From positions 448,501 to 512,500 of the forward strand of contig OU696591.1 of the NCBI GenBank assembly GCA_916048095.2: a DNA stretch of 64,000 nt, in the 5' to 3' direction. Below are positions 12,488 through 24,900 of the stretch, piece by piece (position 1 is the first letter of the stretch; the number at the start of each line of letters is the position of its first letter). Position numbers and translations under genes: made by a program. The DNA comes from Sacculina carcini (taxonomy: Eukaryota; Arthropoda; Thecostraca; Sacculinidae). Below the pieces are notes generated by a model. It did not search any database and was not told the DNA's origin. It was given only the letters and a program-made list of their open reading frames with translations.

Positions 12488-12792
12488 TGCATACACGTGC
12501 GCACGTTCTAATTTGGCGCGTGTTGGCCGCATCCGTCGTGGCAGTGATACACATCCGGTGATTGTATCAGACGCTCAGCGTCCGTCCGTCAGTTCGTCCA
12601 CTGGACTCGGTCGCCGCACCTGGTCTTCCGCCGGCCGTCCAATCTCAACCACGCGCCCCTCCTCATCCCGCGCGACACGACGCCGCAGTCAAGGCAGGTG
12701 TGTCAGTGTGTGTCTGGCGGGAGTGCAACATGCGTGCGCGTGCGTGTTTTAGTGTTTGATATCGCGCCTGCACCTGCTACTTCCTGCCAATA

Positions 12793-12825
<33 letters not shown>

Positions 12826-15800
12826 GTGTGAGTGTGACAACCTCTGGCGCCTCTCTCCAACACTCACTCACAGACACATACACACAGAGAGAGAGAGAGA
12901 GAGAGAGGGAGGGAGTGTGAGGACAGTTGATGAAATGACAGTTACAGGAGAATCTGTACAGCACGAGGTATATTTTCTCATGAATACTTTTCCTACGAGA
13001 AGTCTTCATTCAACAGCAGTGCAGACAAAACCATTAGCAAAGCCGTGATCATATGATGCAGCTGTCATATGAACAGTATACAGTTAAGAGTATATTCAGT
13101 ATTCAGTGTTAGCGCCATTTTCCAATCAGCGGTCAATTCTCGCACTCCCTGAATTTTGGATAGCTACATTAAAAAGTTGAAATACAAACGACGTATTATG
13201 AAAACTTTTATACAATATTCACTCAGACAGCTTACAATTCGTTTAGAAAAATATTTGTATGTATGGGCAAAAAAACTATTTGGTTCAAAATAACACAATT
13301 TTTGTCTGCACAGTACAGAAATCCTTGCACCCGTTAGGAACCAGACTGGCACCCCCAGTTAGAACCCCTGATAAAGGACATGCTGTTCCTCGCAGCATCA
13401 GACATGTCAGCCAACACTGGCGCTAAAACAAACCAGGTGAAACCACGACGCACAGAGTCAGTGGGGGAGACTATGACACGATGTACAGCGACGAGCTGAC
13501 GAGACTACGACGGCGCCGGCGGATGTGGACACAAACGACGCACGTGAGACACACGAGATGTGGTCCGGAACACGCTCATTATCCAAGACAACGATGCGTT
13601 CATATCAAACGACCACCTCCACTGTGACAATCCAGCGCTCCGCTCCTCTCGCTTCACTCACTGCTGCTTTTTCTCCATGCATGCCTGACTGTGTGTGTTT
13701 CTTGTCCCTCTCTCTCTCTCACACACACCAACACACACACATACACGTAAATATACAAAGACAGACTCAAGGTGAGGGGAAAAGTCCTCAAACGCATCCA
13801 TACAACACCTGTCATCTGCTAATGCGGTATTCTGTTGTATCCATCAAGTTGTTTCACACCAGAACAATTGGAGCTTGAGAAAAACTATGCACAATTAAAC
13901 AGCTGCACGAGATACTATTGTCATTTTCTTCTTCAATCACCAGCAGGTACGGTGCCAATACACGTGCCGTTATTACACGAGCAGAACTGAGCAGGAACAG
14001 AGGGAAGGATGAAGATACCCGAATATTCGTCTCAAACGAGAATCTCTTCATCGAGTTGATCTGCCCAACATTTCACTCTGTCAATTGTTGTTTCCCTATG
14101 TTTAGATTATTTTCTTCCTGATACGGGAGCTCTCCCGGAACACAACCACCAAATGATAGAATTTAACGATTCAAAAAGAGAGAAACGGAGCCACAATAAT
14201 CTTGTCCTTCTCAACGGCAAAAACCCAGCCGGATCAATTTTTGCCGGCAAGAAGCACAGACGATGTGTTTTCTCACATCTGCGGTCACTTTGTCACGGAA
14301 GACGCATGTGCCGGCCGAGGGGAGGAGCGTGGACGAGGAGGCGGGGCATGTAATCAGTGCAGGTGCGAGAAACACCCGTCGTCCACAACTCAGCTTGCTG
14401 CAGTGGTCAGTAGAACGTGGACGTTGGTAGTGTGAGTGAGTGAGTGAGTGAGTGAGTGGTCAGTGAACAGTGCCTGACCGTCCTGGACTCGACTGTGCGT
14501 CGTAAGATCGACACGTCAAAGAATACATTGACCACTTGCCAGTGAGTTGACTACACTGTCACGCATATATATTCATTAACAATTAGCATATCCTAGCTAA
14601 TTAAGCACCACGAAGACGTGATTGGGTGCAGCGAAGTCACTTTTTGTAATCTGTTGCGGTCAAAGTTAGAAACACTAAAAAGCAAAAATACTGAAATACG
14701 GTTAGAAATATACTAGCGTGTGTGATACGAAAAACATTAGCTATTCAAGAAAGAAGTAAATCAGAATAAATACTACATAACTGGGCTGTAGTTATTGATC
14801 GTTTAGGAGAAGGGGGAGCACCACCATGGACGTAGATCCTGGGGGTAGGTGGGGTATATACCCCGACAAATTAGCTGGGAGGAATGAATATGCAATTATA
14901 CCCCCGATAATTCTGCTGGGTTCAGTTCATTGGGTATATTATCATCAAAATCAGTATAGCAAAAGGGTAACAATACACGGCAAATCTGTGTATGCAACTA
15001 TATGCAATATACTTTTCATTGAGTTGTTTGTGTTGCAATTGATTAGACATAAAATAGTTGAGTGTCTCATGCCAAGTGAGTCATCTTTCAACACCAATAC
15101 ATGATGGCTGTCATCCCCCCGAGGCTCGATACAAATCTACACACCAGATCATGACCCATGTGCCGTCCTTATTGGCCCGTCCATGGCTGGGTTGCAAAAG
15201 TTTCACACTTGCACCACACAACAATCTATATCACTGACTGTCTTGTCTATACAAATTCGGCAGATAACTCGTGCCAAATAAAAGCAATGGAACACTCGAT
15301 AACTGCATCAGATCACGCTTCGCCAGAGGAATAAATATAAAAAGTAAATATAACAAAATAAAATGAATATTAAGAAAAGTAAATGTATGTAAAATGTGCT
15401 CGAACATTTTCGGTTTGCCAAATTTCCTCCTTAAAACCTCCTTTTCATGGATACTCTTAAATGTTTACACCCCAAAAACGATTCCAATTTTCCTTCCTTC
15501 TATTCAAAGTTCCTCTCATCTTTTCCCAGTGAACTTCCTAGTCTAACGAACTTGCAATGTGGCCTGTGGTTGCGTATTCAGCTTGTCCAATCAATATTAT
15601 AATGATATTAATGTGAAAAATTAATGTCAAAACAACGCAGCGATGATTGTCATGATAGCTATTTGTCATACCGCGCTATATTAAATGTTAATTGTTTTTG
15701 TTATTCAGCACAATATCTATTGTTTAGTGTCTTAATTGCGTGTGATCCGTGGTTTGTTCATTTATTTGCCATGTTCCTCCTGTCTCTCTTTCCGCTCTCT

Positions 15801-15956
15801 CTTTTCCAGCTTCCCATTTCTTCCACATGCAAAGTGTGTGGGGACTGTGTGATGCAGCTTATAACGCCTGCGCTCTTCCTGCGTCATTTCTTTATAGCGG
15901 TAATAATAATAATAATAATAAATAAGAAAGATATAACGTTGCGTTTTTTCTTTCAG
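12276..15956. other. Intergenic or 5' region of the zinc-finger gene; no coding feature seen
   Basis: Simple repeats include (GT)n at 12,437-12,486, (GT)n/(GA)n at 12,796-12,906 and (GTGA)n at about 14,430-14,458. The stretch just before 15,957 is T-rich with TTTCTTTCAG, read as a 3' splice site, so at least one upstream non-coding exon of the zinc-finger gene should lie in or before this stretch. I could not locate it. Confidence 0.5.
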
Positions 15957-18900
15957 ATAAGTGGACAACTGAAGACACGAACACTGCGCATGTCATCATG
16001 GCAACTAACTCCATATCCTCAATACCGACCGATTCCTCTGATCAAGGAGGCGAGCGTGAGTCCGCGTGGCTCAAGTGCCCGGTGGAGCAGTGCGGGGGCC
16101 GATTTCCGTCGGCCGATCTATTTCTGCTTCATCTATGTCACCATCATCGCGCTGATTCACTGGTCTCAACAAGCACTATCACGGCCCCTCACTGGACTCC
16201 AGCCATCACCATGCCGCACCGCTGTCCCTCGTGCCTCGACACCTTCCACAACCCCTACCTTCTCAGACTGCATATCATGACGGCTCACTCGAACACAGTG
16301 GAACAGACACAATCGTGTAGCGAGTCATCGGTGAAAACCAAGCGCACTGCTTCCTCACCGCAGCATCACAACACCATCGACACAGAAACAGAATCAGGAG
16401 AGCAACACGTTGATGATGATGAATGTCGTATGTCGGATGCATCGGACGTGAATCCAGTGAGGACACCACAGTTGCACGGTTTGATGTTCCCGCTAAGACC
16501 AGCACTCATCAACGAAAATTCTAACCCGCTGGTGCGAGATAACCCCCACCCAATCACGCATCCACTTACTCACTACAAAACTGACAGTATCGGTCAAATG
16601 AACCAGGCGGGTCATGACTGCGCCGACTGTATGGACGGAACGACGTCCTCAGCGAATTCCAGCTGCATACGATCAGCGCCGTGGCAGCACGAGCAAGAGT
16701 TACCAGGGATAAAGTACGACAACGTGGTGTACGACAAGTGTGCCTCCAGTGAAGCCAATGGGACTGCCACTGTCGCCGACGACACGACCGAGATGGACAG
16801 CGGAGAAGATAGCGCATTTGACGCAATCAAGACAATGAAGGCGCGTGGTGAGTTTCCTTGTCGACTGTGTGGTCGGGTATTTCCCAACCTGCGCGCCATG
16901 AAGGGACACAACAGAGTACACATGGCATCGGCACCCTACCAGTGCAACGTGTGCTGCTACGCAAGCGGAGACAAAGCTACGTTGGTGAAACACATGAAGC
17001 AGCACAACGGAGAGCGGCCCTACGAATGTCGACTGTGTCGCTACGCGTTCACCACCAAGGCCAACTGTGAGCGACATCTGAAGAATCGACATCAGATGCG
17101 ACAACGCGAACAACTCACCGATAACCTCATATACCACGGATCAGGAGGGATGATGGATGAAGGTCGCGAGGAGGGCAAGAATGAAGACACCGCGCTCGCT
17201 ACATGTCTCGAGCCATTAGTGTCTGCTATAGTGTGCCCCGTTTGTCATATCGTTGTGAGACATCAAGATTCCCTCGCTGATCACATGCGTAGGTGTCATC
17301 CAGTAGCAGACAGCAAAACAAGCACAATCAGATGTAAAATTTGCGGTGCCGATTTTTCAATCAGAGCCGTGGCATATCAACACATCAAAGTTTGTCATTC
17401 AGGAGCAGATCCCTGTGATGCGCTACAATATCTTCCTGAATACTGCCGAAATCAAACACTAATCGATTCGGCAATACAATGCGAACAAAACGTAGGCAAG
17501 CGCCAATTATCCCCGGACAACGGCAGTTTTAAATGCACAGATGATTGCACCAGTCCTACTCCTACAATGTCAGAAACACAGTCAGTTGAAAGAATGTCTC
17601 TTTCGGACTCGGAAACAGCGCGTAACACGCCAGAAATATCCGGCGACATTGCAGCCAATCAAGAACTCTTGGACTGTTCTTTGCCGCTTGACTTGAGTGT
17701 GAAGTCAAGAAGAACGCAAAACACAACGGAGAACGCAAGTCACCGTTCAAAAATGGGTATTCCACAGGACAAAAAGCTATCAGACGTTGTTGGAAATATA
17801 ATCATGCCACCATTTACAAGTTTTCCATTCTGGCTCATGTCCAGTTTCATACATCCTTTCAATCGAGCTGCTGCCGACACAGCCACACACAGAGTAGACG
17901 GCAATATTTTAAAATTTCCCATTCATCGCGACGCTCGTCGTACCGACCAGATTATGAACGTCGTGCCGATGGTGACACCAAGCTCCGACGATGAGCATCC
18001 ACTAAAAGACTTTGACGCCACTACACCGGACGACCGGATTCCTGTCACATTGATGGCAGATCACACTTTTGACGGCTCGGCTGTGACGAAACCCAAACAA
18101 CGTCGCTACCGCACTCAGAGACCATTTTCATGTGCGCATTGCAACGCTCGTTTTACACTCAGCACCAACATGGATCGACACATAAAAAACCACCACCCGG
18201 ACAAATGGAAGCGGAAATCGAGAGGCGGACGCCGCACACCGCATGCGACTTCATCAAACGAAATATACGAAGATGTTCAACAGACGAAAGCAGAAAACAT
18301 AACCGACGTGGACAACATTACTCTCAATCCTCCTGACAAGATGCAACACGAAGCCGAGCAATCGTTTGAAATAGCACCACAAATGATGTCGAATCACGAC
18401 CAACATCGCTTGCAGACGCAGGAACAAACAGCGGACAGCGACCAGTACCACTCCGAGCGGTCAGCATTAGTCGATACTGGAGGAGCCTCAGTAGAAAGCA
18501 CCAGCAGATCACCGATCCCGCAGTTGCACGATATTTGTGCAGGGTGCTCACAAGATGCACTGAGTGCCGTTTCTAGGCAGAATTCACAGATAATAGTTTT
18601 GCCTGGTCGATGCAGGAGTTGCTTGAGAAATTTGAGCAGATCCGCGTGTTCCACACCCGTTAATTCTCCGAAACACGAGGACACAACAGTTGACAAGGAA
18701 CATCTGGAAAATCGCACCTCTCTGACAACGTCTGGATGTCTAACAGGAACCGGACATGAATCGCCCAATAGTATAAACAGTCTCGGATTGACACAGTCGC
18801 ATCCAGCACAGGATACCAGCCAGGAAAATCAAACGTTCAATTGTCCTTTCTGCATCGTTCACCATCGGGATGTTGAACAACTCCAGGAACATCTACAAGA

Positions 18901-19818
18901 GAAGCACTCGGAATTCTGGAGTTCATATCGAGCAAATGTTCAAAGACTTCACAAAATCAACTCAACCGAAGAACAGGTGAGTGTAAAAGACCAGTGTAGA
19001 ACAAGAATAAATAGTGAAGTAGCTAAAAAGGAAGAAGTGGGCGCTTCCATAGCGACATAATTAAATGAGACATAAAAAAGCCCGAAGGACAAAAAAGAAA
19101 AGAAAAATCAAAGAACCTTACGCACTCAAGACGTTCAATATGTAGGAATAAGTATATACAGCAAGCTAGTTGTAGCATGCAACTGTTCAAATGCGAATAA
19201 ACGACCTGTGAGGCGCGAATACTCGAATACTGAGGACAGCAAACCTCTCGCAAAAACGCGAGAAGAAGTCCAAGAGACCAAAACTGTAATCTTAATAGAA
19301 TATCAATCCATAAATACATAAATAATCAGGGAACAGAAGGTAGGAAAAATCATTCATCATAGAGAGAATATTGTACAGCGTAAATATGAAAAAACACGCC
19401 GTGATGTGATTGGAGGACATTTTCACGAATTACTTTCGTAGTCCGACCATCGAAGTGACGTGCAAGCTATAAACAAGCGTTACTGCTTCTATTATAAGAC
19501 TGAGGCCCTTCCTTCTGTAACTTATTCCTAGAAGACACGCTCGTACGATCGACGAAGTGGCGATATATACATGCTGCTAGGCGCGTGTTCAACCACGCAG
19601 GCGATAATACGTTCACAATTGCTTTGTACTTTCCACAACTTTCTTCACTATTCACGTCGTTGTTATGACTGTTTGTGTGTGTGTGTGTGTGTATTGGGCA
19701 GATGTCGTGTCTGTTTTGTGGTGACAATTTCGCCACTGCCAGTCTGCTAGGAAGTCATGTGCGAGAAATGCACGTGATTAAGAGCCGACCAGACCTCCGG
19801 CAAATATCAGAAAACTGA
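15957..19818 (+). CDS. C2H2 zinc-finger transcription factor, RREB1/hindsight-like (coding 15,998-18,976 + 19,702-19,818)
   Basis: Predicted 1,031-aa nuclear transcriptional regulator. The exon opens after a TTTCTTTCAG acceptor at 15,956 and the first ATG is 15,998. C2H2 fingers lie at about residues 25-48, 75-96, 286-308, 314-336, 342-365, 413-434, 444-467, 710-734 and 947-969. The trio at 286-365 is linked by NGERPYEC and ends FTTKANCERHLKNRH, a pattern I associate with RREB1/hindsight. PLDLS at about 562 is a CtBP-binding motif, suggesting repression. The frame could run on to a stop at 19,060, but a CAG|GTGAGT donor at 18,976 and a phase-0 acceptor at 19,701 add another finger (CLFCGDNF...HVREMH) and a stop. 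AATAAA follows at 19,844. The family call is from memory of the pattern; another multi-finger CtBP-recruiting factor is possible. Confidence 0.75.
15998..18976 (+). CDS. Zinc-finger gene, main coding exon
   Basis: 993 codons, phase 0 at the 3' end (CAG|GTGAGT). It carries all but one of the zinc fingers and the PLDLS motif. An unspliced read-through would end at 19,060 with a low-complexity tail that lacks any finger. Confidence 0.85.
19702..19818 (+). CDS. Zinc-finger gene, last coding exon
   Basis: 38 codons plus stop after a (GT)n-TATTGGGCAG acceptor. It encodes one complete C2H2 finger, C-x2-C-x12-H-x4-H (CLFCGDNFATASLLGSHVREMH), whose presence in phase with the upstream exon is the main evidence that it is real. 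Confidence 0.8.
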   Translation: MSCLFCGDNFATASLLGSHVREMHVIKSRPDLRQISEN

Positions 19819-19843
19819 TGTTTGGTCAACTGCCTTATCATGA

Positions 19844-19849
19844 AATAAA
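19844..19849 (+). promoter_or_regulatory. Polyadenylation signal AATAAA
   Basis: AATAAA lies 26 bp after the stop codon of the proposed last zinc-finger exon, giving a very short 3' UTR if used. Confidence 0.5.
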
Positions 19850-20109
19850 CACACCCTGAAAACTGAGAATATTGTAACTTGAGTGATTTGTACTAACATA
19901 TACATGTGTGTGTGTGTGTGTGTGTGCATTTACATGTGTCCTCTCAAAAATATACACATGAAACTGGTATTTATTGTGTGAACCGGACAACATACAAACC
20001 AGGATACATCTGGTAAAATTTAGCAACACGTATCGCTCACAAAAGGCGCTATTAAAACATTCATCGTGAATGTTTGTCCTGATGAATGCGATTTAAACGC
20101 AGCCCACTT

Positions 20110-20112
20110 CAC

Positions 20113-20147
<35 letters not shown>

Positions 20148-20150
20148 CAA
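20110..20150. repeat. (CA)n microsatellite
   Basis: Short (CA)n with one CAAA interruption. Confidence 0.8.
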
Positions 20151-20186
20151 TCATGTAATCATGCAGCAACATGCACGGGAGTACTA

Positions 20187-20732
20187 CAATATTGCCCTAT
20201 GAACATATTAGCCACAAATGCCCGAGTACTCCCATACCCTGCAATAGGGCAATATGTTCACCTCGGCCAGTGTAGTGTCAAAGACGTACCAAGTGCGGTG
20301 AATGCGACTGCGGCTTGTGGACAATATGTTCACTTTTCGCCATAGCGAAATTTCAGTGGTTTTCAACACAACTCACGAGTTTGTATACAACAGATAGCTA
20401 ACACATAACGAACTGTATGGTTATTGATTAGTTTAGGTTAGGTTGGTCAGGTTAGGTCAAGTTTGGTTAAGTCAGCTAACTGAACCTAGCCAATAAGCAC
20501 ACAGAGTATGTTAGGTGCTAGTCATCTGTTGTATACAAACTCGTGTGTTGTGTTGAAAACCACTGAAATTTCGCTATGGTGAAAAGTGAACATATTGGCC
20601 ACAAACCGCAGTCGCACTCACCGCACTTGATACGCCTCTGACACTACACTGGCCGAGGTGAACATATTACCCTATTGCAGAGTATAGGAGTATTCGGGCA
20701 TTTGTGGCTAATATGTTGATAGGGCAATATTG
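20187..20732. mobile_element. 546-bp long-inverted-repeat element (MITE or foldback) with TACTA duplication
   Basis: The element begins CAATATTGCCCTAT and ends ATAGGGCAATATTG. Inverted arms of about 220 bp (20,187-20,402 and 20,523-20,732) are clearly reverse complements with scattered mismatches; GTGAACATATT-type and TCGGCCAGTGTAGTGTC phrases occur in both. The 120-bp loop contains GGTTAGGTTGG-type repeats. TACTA flanks both ends (20,182-20,186 and 20,733-20,737), consistent with a 5-bp target duplication. There is no open frame, so it is non-autonomous. I do not recognise the terminal sequence and cannot assign a superfamily. Confidence 0.8.
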
Positions 20733-20993
20733 TACTAGATCCCAATGCATATCATTCACTGATGGCCGCCAGCTAAAAACAGGCGTGTTTCTTGGAAACA
20801 CGTTCTGAATGCAACAGCCGACGTAAAACCGACACATGAAATTCCAGCCAACACTACTGTACACTACTGAATAACCGCTGAGTGAGTGAACGGCAGTAAT
20901 ATGTGACAATATCTGCGGCTGTGGCGAAGGTGATGTTGGCACCATGAAAGCAGCAATAGGAGAAAGCTGATAGCAGGAGTTAGTAGCAGTCGT

Positions 20994-21533
20994 TCACTCC
21001 ACTAATGAGTCCAATTTGCGCTTGAGTCTGAGTGCCGCTTGTCGTCCAACATTGTCCAGTTGGTCGATGTTGTCCACCGCTTGCAGTGCATGCGCCAACA
21101 CCTCACCGGCCCCCTGCTTCTGCTGTCCTGTACCCGCCACTCCAGCACGCTCCAACACCACCGGACTTCCCTGTATCGACATGAGCACCTCGTTGGGCCG
21201 GTTCTTGCGCGCTGTCACCGGTACTTGCTTGAGAGCCGTGCTGGGGTCGAACTTGGGCCTCACCATCGGGGTACTGGCCACCATACTGCCGCCAGTGAAC
21301 CAGCCAGACGGAGGAACCGATGATGACATGGGTGTGAACATGACCCCCCCCGCTCGCTGACTGCTTGAAGAACTTGAGGACTGGTCGCCGGTGACACGGG
21401 ACCTTTTCACGTGATCGGAGGCGACCGCGCAATCTGCCTCGAGCATATTCTGCGAGGTGACGAGCCCGGGGGCGGGAGGGGGAGGAGCCAAGAACATCTG
21501 CCACTGGGACCCGGAACTGCTCTCATCACCACA
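20994..21533 (-). CDS. Borealin-like gene, exon 3 (C-terminal)
   Basis: 180 codons including the TGA at 20,994-20,996, following a TGTGCCTTCAG acceptor (read on the minus strand). It contains a Ser-rich stretch, TPMVRPKFDP and the C-terminal helical region. Confidence 0.75.
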   Translation of the reverse strand, partial: CGDESSSGSQWQMFLAPPPPAPGLVTSQNMLEADCAVASDHVKRSRVTGDQSSSSSSSQRAGGVMFTPMSSSVPPSGWFTGGSMVASTPMVRPKFDPSTALKQVPVTARKNRPNEVLMSIQGSPVVLERAGVAGTGQQKQGAGEVLAHALQAVDNIDQLDNVGRQAALRLKRKLDSLVE

Positions 21534-21894
21534 CTGAAGGCACACCAACAAACACCAATTGAAACCAACACACACAAACACACACTGTGCGACAATGTAG
21601 CAGGATACACAAGCCGGTCAACGGTTCAAATCTGATCGAAGACGGAATTATAAAAAAATACTTAACTAAAATACGCTAACTGGCGTGTAGTGAAAACATG
21701 GACAAATTAGAATCGGGAAAATATTGTTGTGTGTCTTTATACCCTGGCATAGGATAACTATGAGTTAATGATTGAATGCGACAATTGACAGTTGTGACAC
21801 ATAAACACACACACACACACACACTGACATAGACACACACATACACACACTGACATAGACACACACACACACACACACACACACACTGACATAG

Positions 21895-21927
<33 letters not shown>

Positions 21928-21937
21928 GACATAGACA

Positions 21938-21970
<33 letters not shown>

Positions 21971-24900
21971 TGACATAGACACACACACCCGCACACAAAC
22001 ACTGACAAACAGACACACACACATATATATACACACTGACACACACACACACACACACACACACTGACAAACACATATTATATTACATTAAGACATTTAT
22101 ATCGCGCTTTTCACCCTCAAAAGCGCTCACACACATGCACACACTCAAGCACAAAAGTCATACACATAAACAATCACGAACACACACACACACACACTGA
22201 CACACACACACACACACACACACAGACACACATGGTGTGAAGTTATCAGTAGCAGATGACAGTTCGAGTTCAACTAGCTGCCTCACGAGAATTGCCAATT
22301 ATACTAAATCAGGCATCATAACTATATGTATGTGTGCGTATGTGTATGTGTGTGTGTGTGTGTGTTAATGTGTATGTGTGTTAATGTGCGTATGTCTTAG
22401 CGTCGTATGCGTCGTTTACTTCAATATATTGAGATAATAATTCTGATTAAATTGGTGTATATATCTTGTATTGTGAAAGTTTACATGCAATATTGATTTT
22501 TGATAATGCGTTTAAATACATCATATGATCAAGCGAGTTGAGACCGCTGAGTGGCTCAGTTGGTTGAGCGTTCAGTGTGTGTCAGAGGTTGGCGGTTCGA
22601 ACCGTGGCCGGGAATTGTTTACTACAACGCCTGTATACTTGAATCCTGGCCGGGATTACATTACATTGAGGCCGCTGTACATTGGTTGCGCACGCACGCA
22701 CACACACACACACACACACACACTGCGGGGCGCGCCATATGCCCTCAACAAACTGACACGCACGCTTATAATCGAAACATACTGAATTGAGAATTGCAGT
22801 AGATACATTAGGATAAGTATAGGGTATGACTAGGATTGGGAATTTTATGTGATCATTTTTGGCGTTTTATGTTTTATTATGTGATGAAAATCCCAAAATA
22901 TCCCGTCGAAATCACCAAAATATGCAATTCAATTTTAATATAATATGTGAATATTGGACTGTTTCGTAGACTATTAGCATTTTAAGAATGTATCCAGCAA
23001 CATTCCATTGGGGAGTCACCTTTAGGGAGGCAGTTTTTTCGCAGTAAATGGTGAAAGTTTACCTTGATTGAACACTCCCGATAAAGTAGGAGTGCAGTGC
23101 CGGCGCCAGGATTTCCTGGTGGGGACTAAGGAAAAATATACGGATATTTGGCGAAACACTAGGAACCGCAATCGAAATGTTAATGGTGAGGATTTTTGGG
23201 AGCTCAGAAGGGATAGATACATTTGGGGAGGGAGGAAGGGATAGACACATTTGGGGAGAGAGGAAGGGATAGACACATTTGGGGAGGGAGGAAATGATAG
23301 ACACATTTGGGAAGGGAGGAAGGGATAGACACATTTGGGGAGGGAGGAAGGGATAGACACATTTGGGGAGGGAGGGATTCAAGCCCCCATTGGTGTCATC
23401 ACTGTAATGGTGCCATTTTGGAATTTGTTTCGGGGCGCAATGATCCTATTATTCGATTCTGCATGTACATTTGCTATATATCCAGTGAGCAGTCGATGTG
23501 TGGTGTTACTCGAGCTGCGACTTGTGACAAGCCGACACGTCGTTCTCACACGCAATGCAACACAGGCTCTTCCTGTCATGTCTTTCTGGGAAATTTGACT
23601 TCACATTGAATTCCTTCAATCCCTTTGAGCGTGGCAATACAGACGCCATTTGTGTTGAATAATTTTCGAAAATATAAATCCGAGGTGTGTGTATGTATGA
23701 TCCGACCTTCCCAAAAACCAATGACACGTGAACCTAGCTTGGAGTGATTTGGTCTTCATAGCGAGTTATTGCAGACACTCTGAATCCCGCTGTCACACCA
23801 CTTAGGCCACGCCCACAACCCATATGGTAGAGTACTAGGGGTATAACACCTGTACTAGGGGTATAACACCTGTACTAGGGGTATAACACCTGTACTAGGG
23901 GTATAACACTTGTACTAGGGGTATAACACCTGTACTAGGGGTATAACACCTGTACTAGGGGTATAACACCTGTACTAGGGGTATAACACCTGTACTAGGG
24001 GTATAACACTTGTACTAGGGGTATAACACCTGTACTAGGGGTATAACACTTGTACTAGGGGTATAACACCTGTACTAGGGGTATAACACTTGTACTAGGG
24101 GTATAACACTTGTACTAGGGGTATAACACCTGTACTAGGGGTATAACACCTGTACTAGGGGTATAACACTTGTACTAGGGGTATAACACCTGTACTAGGG
24201 GTATAACACTTGTACTAGGGGTATAACACTTGTACTAGGGGTATAACACCTGTACTAGGGGTATAACACCTGTACTAGGGGTATAACACTTGTACTAGGG
24301 GTATAACACCTGTACTAGGGGTATAACACTTGTACTAGGGGTATAACACCTGTACTAGGGGTATAACACTTGTACTAGGGGTATAACACCTGTACTAGGG
24401 GTATAACACCTGTACTAGGGGTATAACACTTGTATTAGGGGTATAACACCGTGCGACGCATTTGATGTCTGGACTTAACAAGCTATATTATACCTGTATA
24501 CAGTGCTCGACTATATCACATTTTGAATCCGTAATATGTGTAATTACAATTATTAACTAGATAGATTAATTCCTGGCACAATTTATAACATTATATATTT
24601 GGAAAATATGTTTCACTGAAAATGACATTGATTTTTTCGCTAAAAATGTCATTTTATGTGAAAAAATATTTCTTATGAGATCACTCATCTGATAGATCAC
24701 TCATCTGATAGATCACTAGTCTGATAGATCACTCATCTGATAGATCACTCATATGATAGATCACTAGTCTGATAGATCACTCATCTGATAGATCACTCAT
24801 ATGATAGATCACTCATATGATAGATCACTCATCTGATAGATCACTCATCTGATAGATCACTCATCTGATAGATCACTCATATGATAGATCACTAGTCTGA

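Noticed and set aside
18977-19060. End of the zinc-finger protein at the read-through stop 19,060
   Set aside because: A strong donor at 18,976 and a phase-matched downstream finger exon make this sequence intronic in the main isoform.
20420-20470. GGTTAGGTTGG-like words in the loop of the inverted-repeat element as an insect-type telomere repeat
   Set aside because: Only a few imperfect words, no regular 5-bp array.
22552-22624. Functional tRNA gene at the A/B box pair
   Set aside because: No complementary acceptor stem and no plausible anticodon arm; better explained as a SINE head.
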